DNA of 64,000 nt, taken from NCBI RefSeq assembly GCF_007097395.1, contig NZ_VKDC01000008.1:286677-350676 (forward strand), written 5' to 3'. This stretch comes from Fulvivirga sp. M361. GTDB lineage: Bacteria > Bacteroidota > Bacteroidia > Cytophagales > Cyclobacteriaceae. Below are positions 26,441 through 34,695 of this stretch, piece after piece. Under the pieces are notes generated by a model. The model made no database searches. It worked only from the letters and a program-made list of their open reading frames with translations, and was not told the origin of the DNA. Position numbers and translations under genes: made by a program. Within the stretch, counting starts at the first letter, position 1; every line of letters begins with the position of its first letter.

Positions 26441-27109
26441 TTATAGTTTCAAAAGAAAGTGTCGAAGTGCTCCATTTGAGTGCTTAGATCGATAACAATT
26501 TGGATAAGAATACACTGATTCTTTATCACCTAAAATTTCACTTTCTCTTGAAGGAGATTTCTGCCGAAGAATTTCATTGATGTCTAAAACTATTTTATCA
26601 GGATCACCTTGTACGACATATCCAGCTAAGCAACCTTCTGGATAATGTCCTGAAATGAAATGGTCTATTCCTGTTTCGATATATCGTTTCTTTTGCGCTT
26701 TAGCTATCACTTTACTGTCTGATTCCTTTTTCCAATCTCGTTCGGAAAGGTTCTTTGCTTCGATGATGTAAACGAACTTTACTGGTGTACTCCATGTATT
26801 GTTGCTCCACATGCAGATCCGAATATCAGCTTTGGGCGACTTTTTGGGTGACTTTTTCCCTTCAACTACTTCCTCGTCATAAAGACGTGGTTCAGGAATG
26901 ATGTCCATCCGATACTGATTGACTTCATTCAAATGTTCCATGTGTGAAATTAGATGAGCACTGAATTGTTCTTCCTCCCAACTCAGACTGTATTGATTGG
27001 CAGAAATCATAGACTGGTAACCTTTCACTAGAACTTCAACACATCTATCGGTAAGAGCACGCTTAAATTCAATTTTGATATGTGATGATAGGCCTCTTGA
27101 TTCGTCCAT
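26441..27109 (-). CDS. PD-(D/E)XK-like protein of restriction operon
   Basis: A 222-residue cytosolic protein. The core motif is Asp95 in SPKADIRICMW and Glu117-Ala-Lys119 in FVYIIEAKNL, 22 residues apart, the spacing and strand setting of PD-(D/E)XK nucleases; an upstream helix with Glu46-Glu47 (SWEEEQFSAHL) could supply the extra acidic residue. The gene begins 3 bases after the stop of the methyltransferase, so it is probably its partner and could cut DNA as a restriction endonuclease or act as a nuclease-fold effector. No named family is recognised. Assignment rests on the motif and the operon position only. Confidence 0.6.
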   Translation of the reverse strand: MDESRGLSSHIKIEFKRALTDRCVEVLVKGYQSMISANQYSLSWEEEQFSAHLISHMEHLNEVNQYRMDIIPEPRLYDEEVVEGKKSPKKSPKADIRICMWSNNTWSTPVKFVYIIEAKNLSERDWKKESDSKVIAKAQKKRYIETGIDHFISGHYPEGCLAGYVVQGDPDKIVLDINEILRQKSPSRESEILGDKESVYSYPNCYRSKHSNGALRHFLLKL

Positions 27110-27112
27110 CTT

Positions 27113-30100
27113 TTATGAATTAGAGACCTCTAATATGATTTCATCTGCATCGCTTAATGCAAGTGACTTAGACCAAAAACGTCTCTCATTCGGCTTGATA
27201 ATGTAAATTGTATCTCCCTTGTAATACCTAACTGTCTTCCGGTAATAAAGGCTTTCAGAGAATTGGTCGTAAGTATATTTTTCAATTTGGGCTAAAAGCT
27301 CTTCAATTTTGGCTTCTGAGAATTCATTCTTTACACTATTCGGAGCTTCTTTTGAATTCAAATGAATAGATACCAAATTCAGCGGAGTTCGTAATGGAAT
27401 GTTATAAATAGTAGCCCAACCTCTAAGGTTTGAACTTTGTTTTAGTAGGTTGTTTATTTCGCCACAAATTATTTCTGCATATTGTTTATGACCATGTTTG
27501 GTGCAAGTCTTTCTAGCCTCTGAGTTTTCTCCTTTATTAAATAAATCAAGGCTACTAGAAAGTACATTTTCTATCAAAGCAATTTGCTCTTTGTCAAACT
27601 CTGAGGCCTTGAAAATTAATTTATCGATTTCCTTTTCTATAATTAAAATGTGCTCATCAACTCCAAGGAACTCATTCTTTTTGGAGTTAACTATTTCATC
27701 AAATTTCTCTATAATTTTCTTTTGCCATGACTCGTTAAAATCAAAGACAAACGCTGGAAGTTTCATCCATTCATTGGACATGATTTTCTCTCTTTCTACA
27801 CCCCATGAAGATGATGTTAGAAACAAATAGTAAGAAGCAAGAGATGAATTTAAGAATGCGGTAAGTAGTTTGAGTAAATGGGACTCACCATTAATTCCAT
27901 AGACTGCGTCTCGATATGAGCAGTCATAGTCAAGATATGAAGCACAAAATCTTTTTTTCGATTGTCCTTTTTTGATAAGAACATGGGGAGCTAAATAGGC
28001 TCTTTTTGCACCTCTTCTCCTAAACAGTTTAATGTCAATATTTGTAGTGCTTGATTCAGGTGTAAAATATCTTTCAATGCGACTTGCATGTATATGTGGT
28101 ACTTGGGAAATCTCCGAGTCTGGTTTATCCGCGGGGTGAGAAGTTTCAAACCCAACCCCCATATTCCATCCATGATTTTCTTTTTCTATTAGAATATCGC
28201 CTATCGATTTGTGTTTATCAAGCAAGTTGATAAACCGAAAGTCACGGTCAGTCCCCCACATGGCGGTCTTCCAAATTTTGGTGTTTGGTTTATTGCATTC
28301 AATTCTTGGAAGATATTTGATGTCCGTCTGATCAATGGCAATTCCATCTATGATACTGTTTTTGATGGCTGTTTTTGGTGCACAATATAACAGCAGATCT
28401 GAATAATCCTTTGGCTTATGCTTTTGATAGAATATTACGCAAGCAGGCCCAACGGCAGAAGCAAAAAGGTTCCCACCATATTTCCGACTTGTTTTACGAA
28501 GAATGGAAAAGTTATAGATTTCTTCGACGTAGTTCTCATTGAACAGAAATTGTCTGAAATTTTGATAGGTACTCAACGTATTAAACAGAACTGGTTTTAC
28601 AGCAGCCACCAATGCAATCTTTCCATTTGGACATAAATATGAGACTCTGTCGAGAAATGCCACCACCATTTCTTGTGGATAATTCCTTTGATCATTATAG
28701 TCTTTTGTCTCTTTGTCTAGTTTACCTTCTTTGAATGGAGGATTTCCTACGATAAGGTCAAATTTGATCTCTTCAAATGGCCCATTGCCAAGGCTACTCA
28801 TTCGAAACAGGTTATGGCCTTGAGTGCTATCGTCCTCGTTTTTGGGGTCATAAATTAAGTATGGGAAAGCTTTTTCTTTCCAAAGTGTTTTGGGTTCGAG
28901 GTTGTCTAACATTGCCAGATATAGACTGAAAGCCGCTACCTTTATTGCTTCTTTATTGAGTTCTATCCCGAAAATGTTATTCCTTACAAGTTCGATCAGT
29001 ATCTCAAAACTTATTTTTTCAGAGGGATTGTTTTGCTTCCACCTATCAACTAATCGCTTAAACGCTTCGACTAAAAAGATTCCCGAACCACATGTTGGAT
29101 CAAGTACTTTGATATTGTAATTATTAGCCTTTTTGTTTGTGCTGCCCCAAGGCAAAACCTTATTCAATATAAAGTCAACTAAAGTATGAGGAGTGTAATA
29201 AGCTCCATCTTTTGCTTTTTGATCTTCCCCTTCTTCTTTTAACAAAAAATCCTCATAGATTTCGCTTATAAGTTCGATCGGTATGTATTTGAAATCAAAG
29301 GTCTTCCAATCAAAAAGTTTTTGTTGACCATGGAGTTCGATTTTATCCCAAAAACACTCTCTTATAGTTTGCAGATGGGCAAGATTAATCAAATCCAATT
29401 CATCTTGGGTAACTGGACAAAGGTTACCGTTGAAAGAACTTTCCAATACAGCGAAGAGTCTGTATGTCGCTGAAATGTCTTTTTCTAAAATATCATAATA
29501 ACCTATTGATTCTGGGAGGATATTTTGATAAAACTCATCATTCGTAGCGCCTCTATCTTCAAGATAAAGCAGAAAGAGTGACCGAAGAAGAAGGTCATGA
29601 ATAATGCTATAATCAATTCCATATTCCTTATGCAGGACTTTTCGAGTGTGTTTAAGGTTTTCAATCAGCACCTGATTAATTCTGCTTTGATTCGTAAGCT
29701 TCTTAGCGTATTTATTTTTCTTCCAGAATTGACCTGTCTCAATTGATACTTTACCAAATACATTCCTAAGTTCTTCTAAATCCTTTAGATTGGATTTAGT
29801 GGCATTAAAAAGAAGGGCATCATCTATATGAGCATTATTATTATTTGGATTTATAGGTTCATAGTAACAATTGTAAATACGTATTTCGTTTGGGCTGTTT
29901 ACATAAAGGAAAGGCACTTTTCCTTGGTTCCAGATCTTGCGATGTGTTTCTCGTATTTCGACAAGTATAGGTTCTTGGAAACTTTGAACTTCTTTAAAAT
30001 ATATTGAGGGGAATTCCCCTGAGAAATAGACCAAATCAATACCGAAATCTTTTTCTCTTATTTCTTTTACTAAGTGCTGGCTGTATGGGGATAGATTATC

Positions 30101-30169
30101 ATGGGTGTCGTTAATATTAACAACTCCATGGTTAAAGTCAAGGAAATCGGTTATGGAATTAATGGCCAC
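27113..30169 (-). CDS. Eco57I-like N6-adenine DNA methyltransferase
   Basis: A 1018-residue modification enzyme. The N-terminal 150 residues have the FPSIYFKEVQSFQEPILVEI and VPFLYVNSPNEIRIYNCY pattern of class I or type IIG proteins. The methyltransferase begins near residue 322 (GAYYTPHTLVDFIL); motif I is DPTCGSGIFLVEAF at 357-370 and motif IV is NPPF at 476-479, the N6-adenine type. Residues 590-800 likely hold the TaqI-like specificity region (WGVEREKIMSNEWMKLPAF). I see no PD-(D/E)XK site in its N-domain, which fits the separate nuclease-like gene downstream. It follows the XRE-S24 gene by 13 bases. Confidence 0.85.
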   Translation of the reverse strand: MAINSITDFLDFNHGVVNINDTHDNLSPYSQHLVKEIREKDFGIDLVYFSGEFPSIYFKEVQSFQEPILVEIRETHRKIWNQGKVPFLYVNSPNEIRIYNCYYEPINPNNNNAHIDDALLFNATKSNLKDLEELRNVFGKVSIETGQFWKKNKYAKKLTNQSRINQVLIENLKHTRKVLHKEYGIDYSIIHDLLLRSLFLLYLEDRGATNDEFYQNILPESIGYYDILEKDISATYRLFAVLESSFNGNLCPVTQDELDLINLAHLQTIRECFWDKIELHGQQKLFDWKTFDFKYIPIELISEIYEDFLLKEEGEDQKAKDGAYYTPHTLVDFILNKVLPWGSTNKKANNYNIKVLDPTCGSGIFLVEAFKRLVDRWKQNNPSEKISFEILIELVRNNIFGIELNKEAIKVAAFSLYLAMLDNLEPKTLWKEKAFPYLIYDPKNEDDSTQGHNLFRMSSLGNGPFEEIKFDLIVGNPPFKEGKLDKETKDYNDQRNYPQEMVVAFLDRVSYLCPNGKIALVAAVKPVLFNTLSTYQNFRQFLFNENYVEEIYNFSILRKTSRKYGGNLFASAVGPACVIFYQKHKPKDYSDLLLYCAPKTAIKNSIIDGIAIDQTDIKYLPRIECNKPNTKIWKTAMWGTDRDFRFINLLDKHKSIGDILIEKENHGWNMGVGFETSHPADKPDSEISQVPHIHASRIERYFTPESSTTNIDIKLFRRRGAKRAYLAPHVLIKKGQSKKRFCASYLDYDCSYRDAVYGINGESHLLKLLTAFLNSSLASYYLFLTSSSWGVEREKIMSNEWMKLPAFVFDFNESWQKKIIEKFDEIVNSKKNEFLGVDEHILIIEKEIDKLIFKASEFDKEQIALIENVLSSSLDLFNKGENSEARKTCTKHGHKQYAEIICGEINNLLKQSSNLRGWATIYNIPLRTPLNLVSIHLNSKEAPNSVKNEFSEAKIEELLAQIEKYTYDQFSESLYYRKTVRYYKGDTIYIIKPNERRFWSKSLALSDADEIILEVSNS

Positions 30170-30182
30170 TTAGTGTATTGTT

Positions 30183-30920
30183 TCAGTTTTTAACCAGATT
30201 TTCTATTTTGTTGTCAATGACTTCAAGCTTTTCAAATATATCCTCAATAACATGTGAGTGATAATCATCTGGAAAGCCAATGAAGGAATAAAAACTCCAT
30301 ATTTCCATAATCTCATCTTTGTTAATTGAATATGGAGGATACGATAAATTGTCTGAAATCAATATCAATTCGGTTAGTGATTTGATATTTTTTTTAATTC
30401 GCTTAAAAACAATGCCCTCATTCATAGTGATTAGGATATAACGTCTATTATTGACTATTTCAGTAAATGATTCAACATATTTACCAATTACAATGAAACC
30501 ATCATTAATAGGAGGCATTGAGTTCCCCTTTATTTCAAAAGCCCTGTATGTGCCAGTAGGAAGGTTTGGAAAATGGAATTTGGGAAGAGTTTTAATAAAC
30601 TCTGGGTCGCTATAACCATCAAGGTACCCAGCCTTTGCCTTTTCCGGTATCAATTCGATATTCTCATTATTTACAGCGTCTACCGTGACAGCCAGAACTT
30701 TCAATCCTTGATTGGATGATTTATTACCATTGCCATTTATCAATTGATCTAAAGTAATGTTGAAATATTCTGAAAAACGCTTAAGAGTTTCAATGTTCGG
30801 TTCAGAGGCACCCGTTTCATAATCTGCCAAAGTTGACCTATTGATACCAATCTCGTTAGCCAATTGCTTCTGCGACATCTTATGAAGCCCTCTCAGTTTT
30901 TTTAAGGTTTGTCTTATCAT
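30183..30920 (-). CDS. XRE-family S24 (LexA-like) repressor
   Basis: A 245-residue regulator. Residues 5-58 are a helix-turn-helix of the XRE type (MSQKQLANEIGINRSTLADY). Residues 85-200 form an S24 peptidase-like domain with AKAGYLDGYSD, which resembles the Ala-Gly self-cleavage site, catalytic Ser in EIKGNSMPPI and Lys in EGIVFKRIKK. Such repressors respond to DNA damage or other signals by cleaving themselves. Upstream are several GACAA half-sites, one of them the perfect palindrome GACAATTGTC, so it likely represses its own operon with the methyltransferase and nuclease-like genes. Confidence 0.85.
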   Translation of the reverse strand: MIRQTLKKLRGLHKMSQKQLANEIGINRSTLADYETGASEPNIETLKRFSEYFNITLDQLINGNGNKSSNQGLKVLAVTVDAVNNENIELIPEKAKAGYLDGYSDPEFIKTLPKFHFPNLPTGTYRAFEIKGNSMPPINDGFIVIGKYVESFTEIVNNRRYILITMNEGIVFKRIKKNIKSLTELILISDNLSYPPYSINKDEIMEIWSFYSFIGFPDDYHSHVIEDIFEKLEVIDNKIENLVKN

Positions 30921-30921
30921 T

Positions 30922-30958
30922 GTCGGTATTTAAGACAATTGTCGTTAATTCAGACAAA
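30922..30958 (-). promoter_or_regulatory. GACAATTGTC operator cluster
   Basis: GACAATTGTC at 30934-30943 is a perfect 10-bp palindrome. Further half-sites occur around it on both strands (TTGTCGG at about 30920 and CAGACAA at 30951-30957), all within 40 bases of the XRE-S24 start. They are the likely binding sites of that repressor. Confidence 0.6.
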
Positions 30959-30991
30959 CTTAATATTTCCTCTCGATTTTTCATAACTGAA

Positions 30992-31186
30992 TTAGCCTTT
31001 TGTTGGAACCAAAAGTTCCCTAACATCCACATCCAAAACCTCCGCAATACTTCTTAATACAGGTACACTTGGTTGAGCATTGTTATTACAGTAGTTAGTA
31101 ACTACTACATAACTCTTCCCAATCTTCTCAGCAAGCCAAGTTTGCGTTCTTCCTTGCTCCTTAAGCACCTCTTTTATCCTATTCAT
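30992..31186 (-). CDS. Small XRE-type helix-turn-helix protein
   Basis: A 64-residue protein that is almost wholly one helix-turn-helix: RTQTWLAEKIGKSYVVVTNY holds the two DNA-binding helices, followed by SVPVLRSIAEVLDVDVRELL. There is no sensing domain. It is divergent from the coiled-coil microprotein at 31348, and the shared region carries the perfect inverted repeat ACAATACA/TGTATTGT. It may be an antitoxin-like or switch-type repressor; a matching toxin is not obvious. Confidence 0.8.
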   Translation of the reverse strand: MNRIKEVLKEQGRTQTWLAEKIGKSYVVVTNYCNNNAQPSVPVLRSIAEVLDVDVRELLVPTKG

Positions 31187-31270
31187 AATATTGTATGATA
31201 CACAAGTTTATCAATAAACAATACAGAAAAATATAGCATTCTGATATCTTCTTTTTGAATATGTTAAAAT

Positions 31271-31290
31271 ACAATACAAAAATGTATTGT
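31271..31290. promoter_or_regulatory. Perfect inverted repeat in divergent promoter region
   Basis: ACAATACAAAAATGTATTGT has 8-bp arms around AAAA. Partial TGTATTG sites also occur nearby (about 31193 and 31312). The AT-rich setting between two divergent small genes fits an operator for the XRE protein. Confidence 0.6.
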
Positions 31291-31347
31291 GAAATATTAT
31301 AATTTGATATGTATTTGTATTGAATTATAATATAAAACTCGATTGTT

Positions 31348-31545
31348 ATGATCAGAAGATACACCAAAGCCGATTTAGAAGAAATCGTTTCCGTTCAACT
31401 GGAAAACCTCAATGCCATGCATGACCTTTTGAGCATCATGAAACATCAAAATGAACTATTGAATGGTGCCAACAAGAAATTGAAAGATGAAATCACAGAT
31501 TTTAAGCAGAAGTTATATCCAACCCGAAAGCGAAAAATCAAATAA
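31348..31545 (+). CDS. Coiled-coil microprotein, unknown
   Basis: A 65-residue highly charged protein predicted to be one long helix: VQLENLNAMHDLLSIMKHQN and ELLNGANKKLKDEITDFKQK have the heptad spacing of a coiled coil, and the tail is basic (RKRKIK). I do not recognise a family. It is divergent from the small XRE gene and shares its operator region, so it may be controlled by that protein. A role as a DNA-associated or structural peptide is possible; no toxin motif is seen. Start ATG lies at the end of a very AT-rich leader. Confidence 0.65.
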   Translation: MIRRYTKADLEEIVSVQLENLNAMHDLLSIMKHQNELLNGANKKLKDEITDFKQKLYPTRKRKIK

Positions 31546-31658
31546 AAATCTCTTGTGCGTGGGAGAAATTACCACCGACCTTTCTTAGGGCTATTGTAGC
31601 TAACTGAAAGATATCTCTATGTAAGGGAATGTCTTTTTAGTGTCAGTCGTCAGGGCAA

Positions 31659-31669
31659 AGGTGTGCACA
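31659..31669 (+). promoter_or_regulatory. AGGTGTGC-like site, weak relative of the repeated motif
   Basis: AGGTGTGCACA, with palindrome TGTGCACA, lies 84 bases before the start of the 979-residue hydrolase gene. It shares AGGTGTGC with the motif at 20517, but not its left part. Confidence 0.3.
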
Positions 31670-31752
31670 TCGAATTATAAGGACAATCGACAGAGGATGG
31701 ATATCTTGTGTAAAAATCTTTTGGATCAACAGTGTAACCCAAAAATGACGCA

Positions 31753-34692
31753 ATGAAGTACTTATTCCCTATAAAAAGGGTCATACATACAGCCTGGTTT
31801 TTAATGTTATTGGTTGGTCAGTCATGTCAAAACCAAGCGCCAAATGTTCAATTAATTGGTTTTGAATTCGATCAGAAAAGCCCTTCAGCCCATGGTCTCA
31901 ATAAAATACTTCTGGCACTTGCTTCAAAAGAGGTAGCCATAGAGGAACACCCTGAACCAGTCAATGTTGAACCTGCTTATTACATTTTTGCAGGTTTGGC
32001 ATCTCAGGAAAACAAGGCTACTCAATTGCTGAAGGAGATAAGCCAACCCTTGCCCGAGGGAAAAGAGGCCCTGCTCATCAAAAAGACCACTTATAATGAA
32101 AAACCTGCTCTAATACTATGCGGTTCGGATGAAGTAGGGCTTATGTATGCCGCACTGGATGTTGCCAAACGAATATCCTGGAGCGATCATAACGCTGACA
32201 TTTTCGAGTATGTGAAGGATGCCTCCGAAACACCAGACGTGAAGGAACGCGCGGTATCTGCCGGGACGTTTCATCGCAACTACTTCGAACAGCGACTTTA
32301 CGATAGCCTCTATTGGGAAAAGTATTTTGACATGATGGCTGAAAATCGTCTGAATCAGTTCTTGTTGATTTTTGGTTATAAAAACAACCAATACCGGGAG
32401 CCCAATTTTACCGCTCCTGTTTACCCCAATTTCTTTAATGTAGATGAGTTTCCCTATGTTAAAATGTCGAATATGACGATGGAGAAACAGCAGAAAAATA
32501 CCAGGGCATTAAAAAAAATTATTGCTTTAGCGCATTCCAGGGGGATCGAATTTGGTGTGGGATTGTGGGATCAGATTGATCGTGATCGTCGGTATCGTGA
32601 GATGGTGAAAGCGGATTCGGATATCCCTGCAGGCCTGCCGGCTAACATCATTTGGGGGCTTACTAAGGAAAACCTGATCCCTTACACCAAAATTGCGATG
32701 CGAAAATTCTTCCGGACTTTTCCGGAAATCGATCTGGTTCAATTTCGGATGCATTGGGAATCTGGTATTTCAGGTGAGGTTGCTTCAGCGTTTTGGAAAG
32801 AAACGTTTAATATCATCAAGGAAGAGATCCCTGATTCAAAAATTGAAGCCCGGGCAAAAGATGTTCCTGACGAGACATTATTTGATGGTGTGGATACAGG
32901 AATGGATTTTAGAGTGGCCACCAAACACTGGATGGAACAAATGGGCATGCCTTATCATCCAACTCATATTAACAGGGACAATCAATTCGATCGGCGACAC
33001 GGCTATGCGGACATGCTTCGCTACCCAAAAAAGTATGGATTTAAGTGGCGTGTCTGGAGCGGTGGCACCACGAGGCTCTTTTTGTGGGGGGATCCTCAGT
33101 GGGTGCGGCTTTTCTCAGAAGGCTCCCACTTGTATGATGCTGCCGGTTTTGAGTTCAATGAGCCGCTTTATTTCAAGATGAATGGCAGCAAGCATGACGC
33201 TCAGGTTTCCGAGCTCCTAAATCCCGGTTACAAGTACTACACCTACGAATTTGAACGGTACTGGCATTACTATCAGCTAATGGGAAGAGTAGCTTATAAT
33301 GCAAATACTCCTTCTGACTTATGGGAGATGGAATTTGCGAACCGGTTTGGAGAGGAAGCCGGGCCGTTGCTGATGGACGGTTTGCATGAAGCCAGTAAAA
33401 TACTCCCGAAAATCGTTACCGCCAGTTACTTGTACCCACGTTTTATGAGTCCTCAGGGATGGCCGGAACTGCAGCGCATGGAAGACCTGAAGCACTTTGC
33501 AAAGCATTCCAGACCTTCCGATATCCAGCAGTTCACTTCACCCAAAGAAGAGGCAGAACAGATCTTAAACGGAAAATTCCCGGTCAGAAGAAATGCAAGT
33601 CAGGTGAGTGATTGGTTCTTGCAGACTTCACAAAGTATCCTTTCGCGTGTGAAACGTGCAGAAGAATTGGTGGGAGACAAACAAACAAAAGAGTTTGTTT
33701 CGACCATCACAGACCTTAAAATGCTTGCTCATTTGGCTTCATATCATTCCCACAGATTGAAGGCTGCCGTCTATTATAATCTATACACAAAAACAGGCGA
33801 TTTAACCTCATTTGACAAAGCACTGGCGTTGGAAGAACAAGCGGTCGAGGAGTACGGAAATTTGGTAGCGTCTGCTGGCAACATATACAACAGCCAACTG
33901 GATTTTGGATCCAATAAAGCGCTTTTCCCCGGGCACTGGCGTAATGAACATCAGCGACTGGTGGATGAGCTGGAAAGTATCAAGGAAGACCGAAAGACGA
34001 TACAGGATAGCATAGGTCTCAAAAGACTGTTCGTACATGTGCCTGTACAACGGGGTTTACCCGATGAGTCAATGGAGATTTCAGCCACTATCATTTCGAA
34101 AAAATCCATTAAATCTGCCAGAGTGATGGTGGCCACAGAAGGGGAAGAGTTCAGGTCTGTTGAAATGAGCGTCTCTCATGGTATTGGTTTTGCTGAAATC
34201 GCTAACTCAGGCCCTGAAGGCATACTGAAGTACTACATTGAAATCGATGAAGGGTCTGGCGGGAAAACCTATTTACCCAAAGGCGGAACTAAATCAGCCT
34301 ATCAAGTGATCATAAGCGATGACAATGAGGCGCCGGTTGTTGATTTGGATCGTATCACTACTGCCAAACCGAATGAGAAACTTAAGGTGTCTGCCAAAGT
34401 CACGGATGGTTCAGGGCTAAAACGTGTAAGCCTTCGATACCGAAGGTTGTCCCAATTCGAAGATTACCAATCCGCTCAGATGACCTATGAGGCCGGCTCA
34501 GGTAAGTATGAGGCTGATATCCCATCAGAGTTTTTTGATGGTAAGTATGACGTGATGTACTTCATAGAGGTGATGGATTCAAAGGGTAATGGTAGAATGT
34601 ATCCTGATATGGAAACAGAGAGGCCTTATGTGGTTGTTCACCTCGATAGACAAGGGAAATTTCCCACTGGTCAGTTGAGTTCAGAAAAATAG
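31753..34692 (+). CDS. Large lipoprotein hydrolase-like protein, GH20-type N-domain
   Basis: A 979-residue lipoprotein (LMLLVGQSCQNQ). Residues 45-140 resemble the zincin-like N-domain found ahead of GH20, GH84 and GH115 enzymes (AYYIFAGLASQEN, ALILCGSDEVGLMYAALDVA). From about residue 165 a TIM-barrel-like region follows: GTFHRNYFEQRLYDSLYWEK, MAENRLNQFLLIFGYKN, IEFGVGLWDQIDRD, LVQFRMHWESG and GFKWRVWSGGTTRLF. The C-terminal 200 residues form two Ig-like beta domains. I cannot name its family; GH115 alpha-glucuronidase-like or an unclassified family are options. It leads an operon with GH3 (3-base gap), so it is probably a glycan hydrolase. Confidence 0.65.
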   Translation: MKYLFPIKRVIHTAWFLMLLVGQSCQNQAPNVQLIGFEFDQKSPSAHGLNKILLALASKEVAIEEHPEPVNVEPAYYIFAGLASQENKATQLLKEISQPLPEGKEALLIKKTTYNEKPALILCGSDEVGLMYAALDVAKRISWSDHNADIFEYVKDASETPDVKERAVSAGTFHRNYFEQRLYDSLYWEKYFDMMAENRLNQFLLIFGYKNNQYREPNFTAPVYPNFFNVDEFPYVKMSNMTMEKQQKNTRALKKIIALAHSRGIEFGVGLWDQIDRDRRYREMVKADSDIPAGLPANIIWGLTKENLIPYTKIAMRKFFRTFPEIDLVQFRMHWESGISGEVASAFWKETFNIIKEEIPDSKIEARAKDVPDETLFDGVDTGMDFRVATKHWMEQMGMPYHPTHINRDNQFDRRHGYADMLRYPKKYGFKWRVWSGGTTRLFLWGDPQWVRLFSEGSHLYDAAGFEFNEPLYFKMNGSKHDAQVSELLNPGYKYYTYEFERYWHYYQLMGRVAYNANTPSDLWEMEFANRFGEEAGPLLMDGLHEASKILPKIVTASYLYPRFMSPQGWPELQRMEDLKHFAKHSRPSDIQQFTSPKEEAEQILNGKFPVRRNASQVSDWFLQTSQSILSRVKRAEELVGDKQTKEFVSTITDLKMLAHLASYHSHRLKAAVYYNLYTKTGDLTSFDKALALEEQAVEEYGNLVASAGNIYNSQLDFGSNKALFPGHWRNEHQRLVDELESIKEDRKTIQDSIGLKRLFVHVPVQRGLPDESMEISATIISKKSIKSARVMVATEGEEFRSVEMSVSHGIGFAEIANSGPEGILKYYIEIDEGSGGKTYLPKGGTKSAYQVIISDDNEAPVVDLDRITTAKPNEKLKVSAKVTDGSGLKRVSLRYRRLSQFEDYQSAQMTYEAGSGKYEADIPSEFFDGKYDVMYFIEVMDSKGNGRMYPDMETERPYVVVHLDRQGKFPTGQLSSEK

Positions 34693-34695
34693 CGA

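Noticed and set aside
27498..27830. 110-codon plus-strand open frame inside the methyltransferase gene
   Set aside because: It lies opposite a 1018-codon gene with clear motifs and has no recognisable family features; it is a shadow frame.
27113..30169. Reading the large methyltransferase as a BREX PglX protein
   Set aside because: No other BREX genes (BrxA, BrxB, BrxC, PglZ, BrxL) are nearby.
31179..31367. 62-codon minus-strand open frame over the divergent operator region
   Set aside because: It is nearly all Ile, Tyr and Phe from AT-rich DNA and overlaps both the operator and a real gene start.
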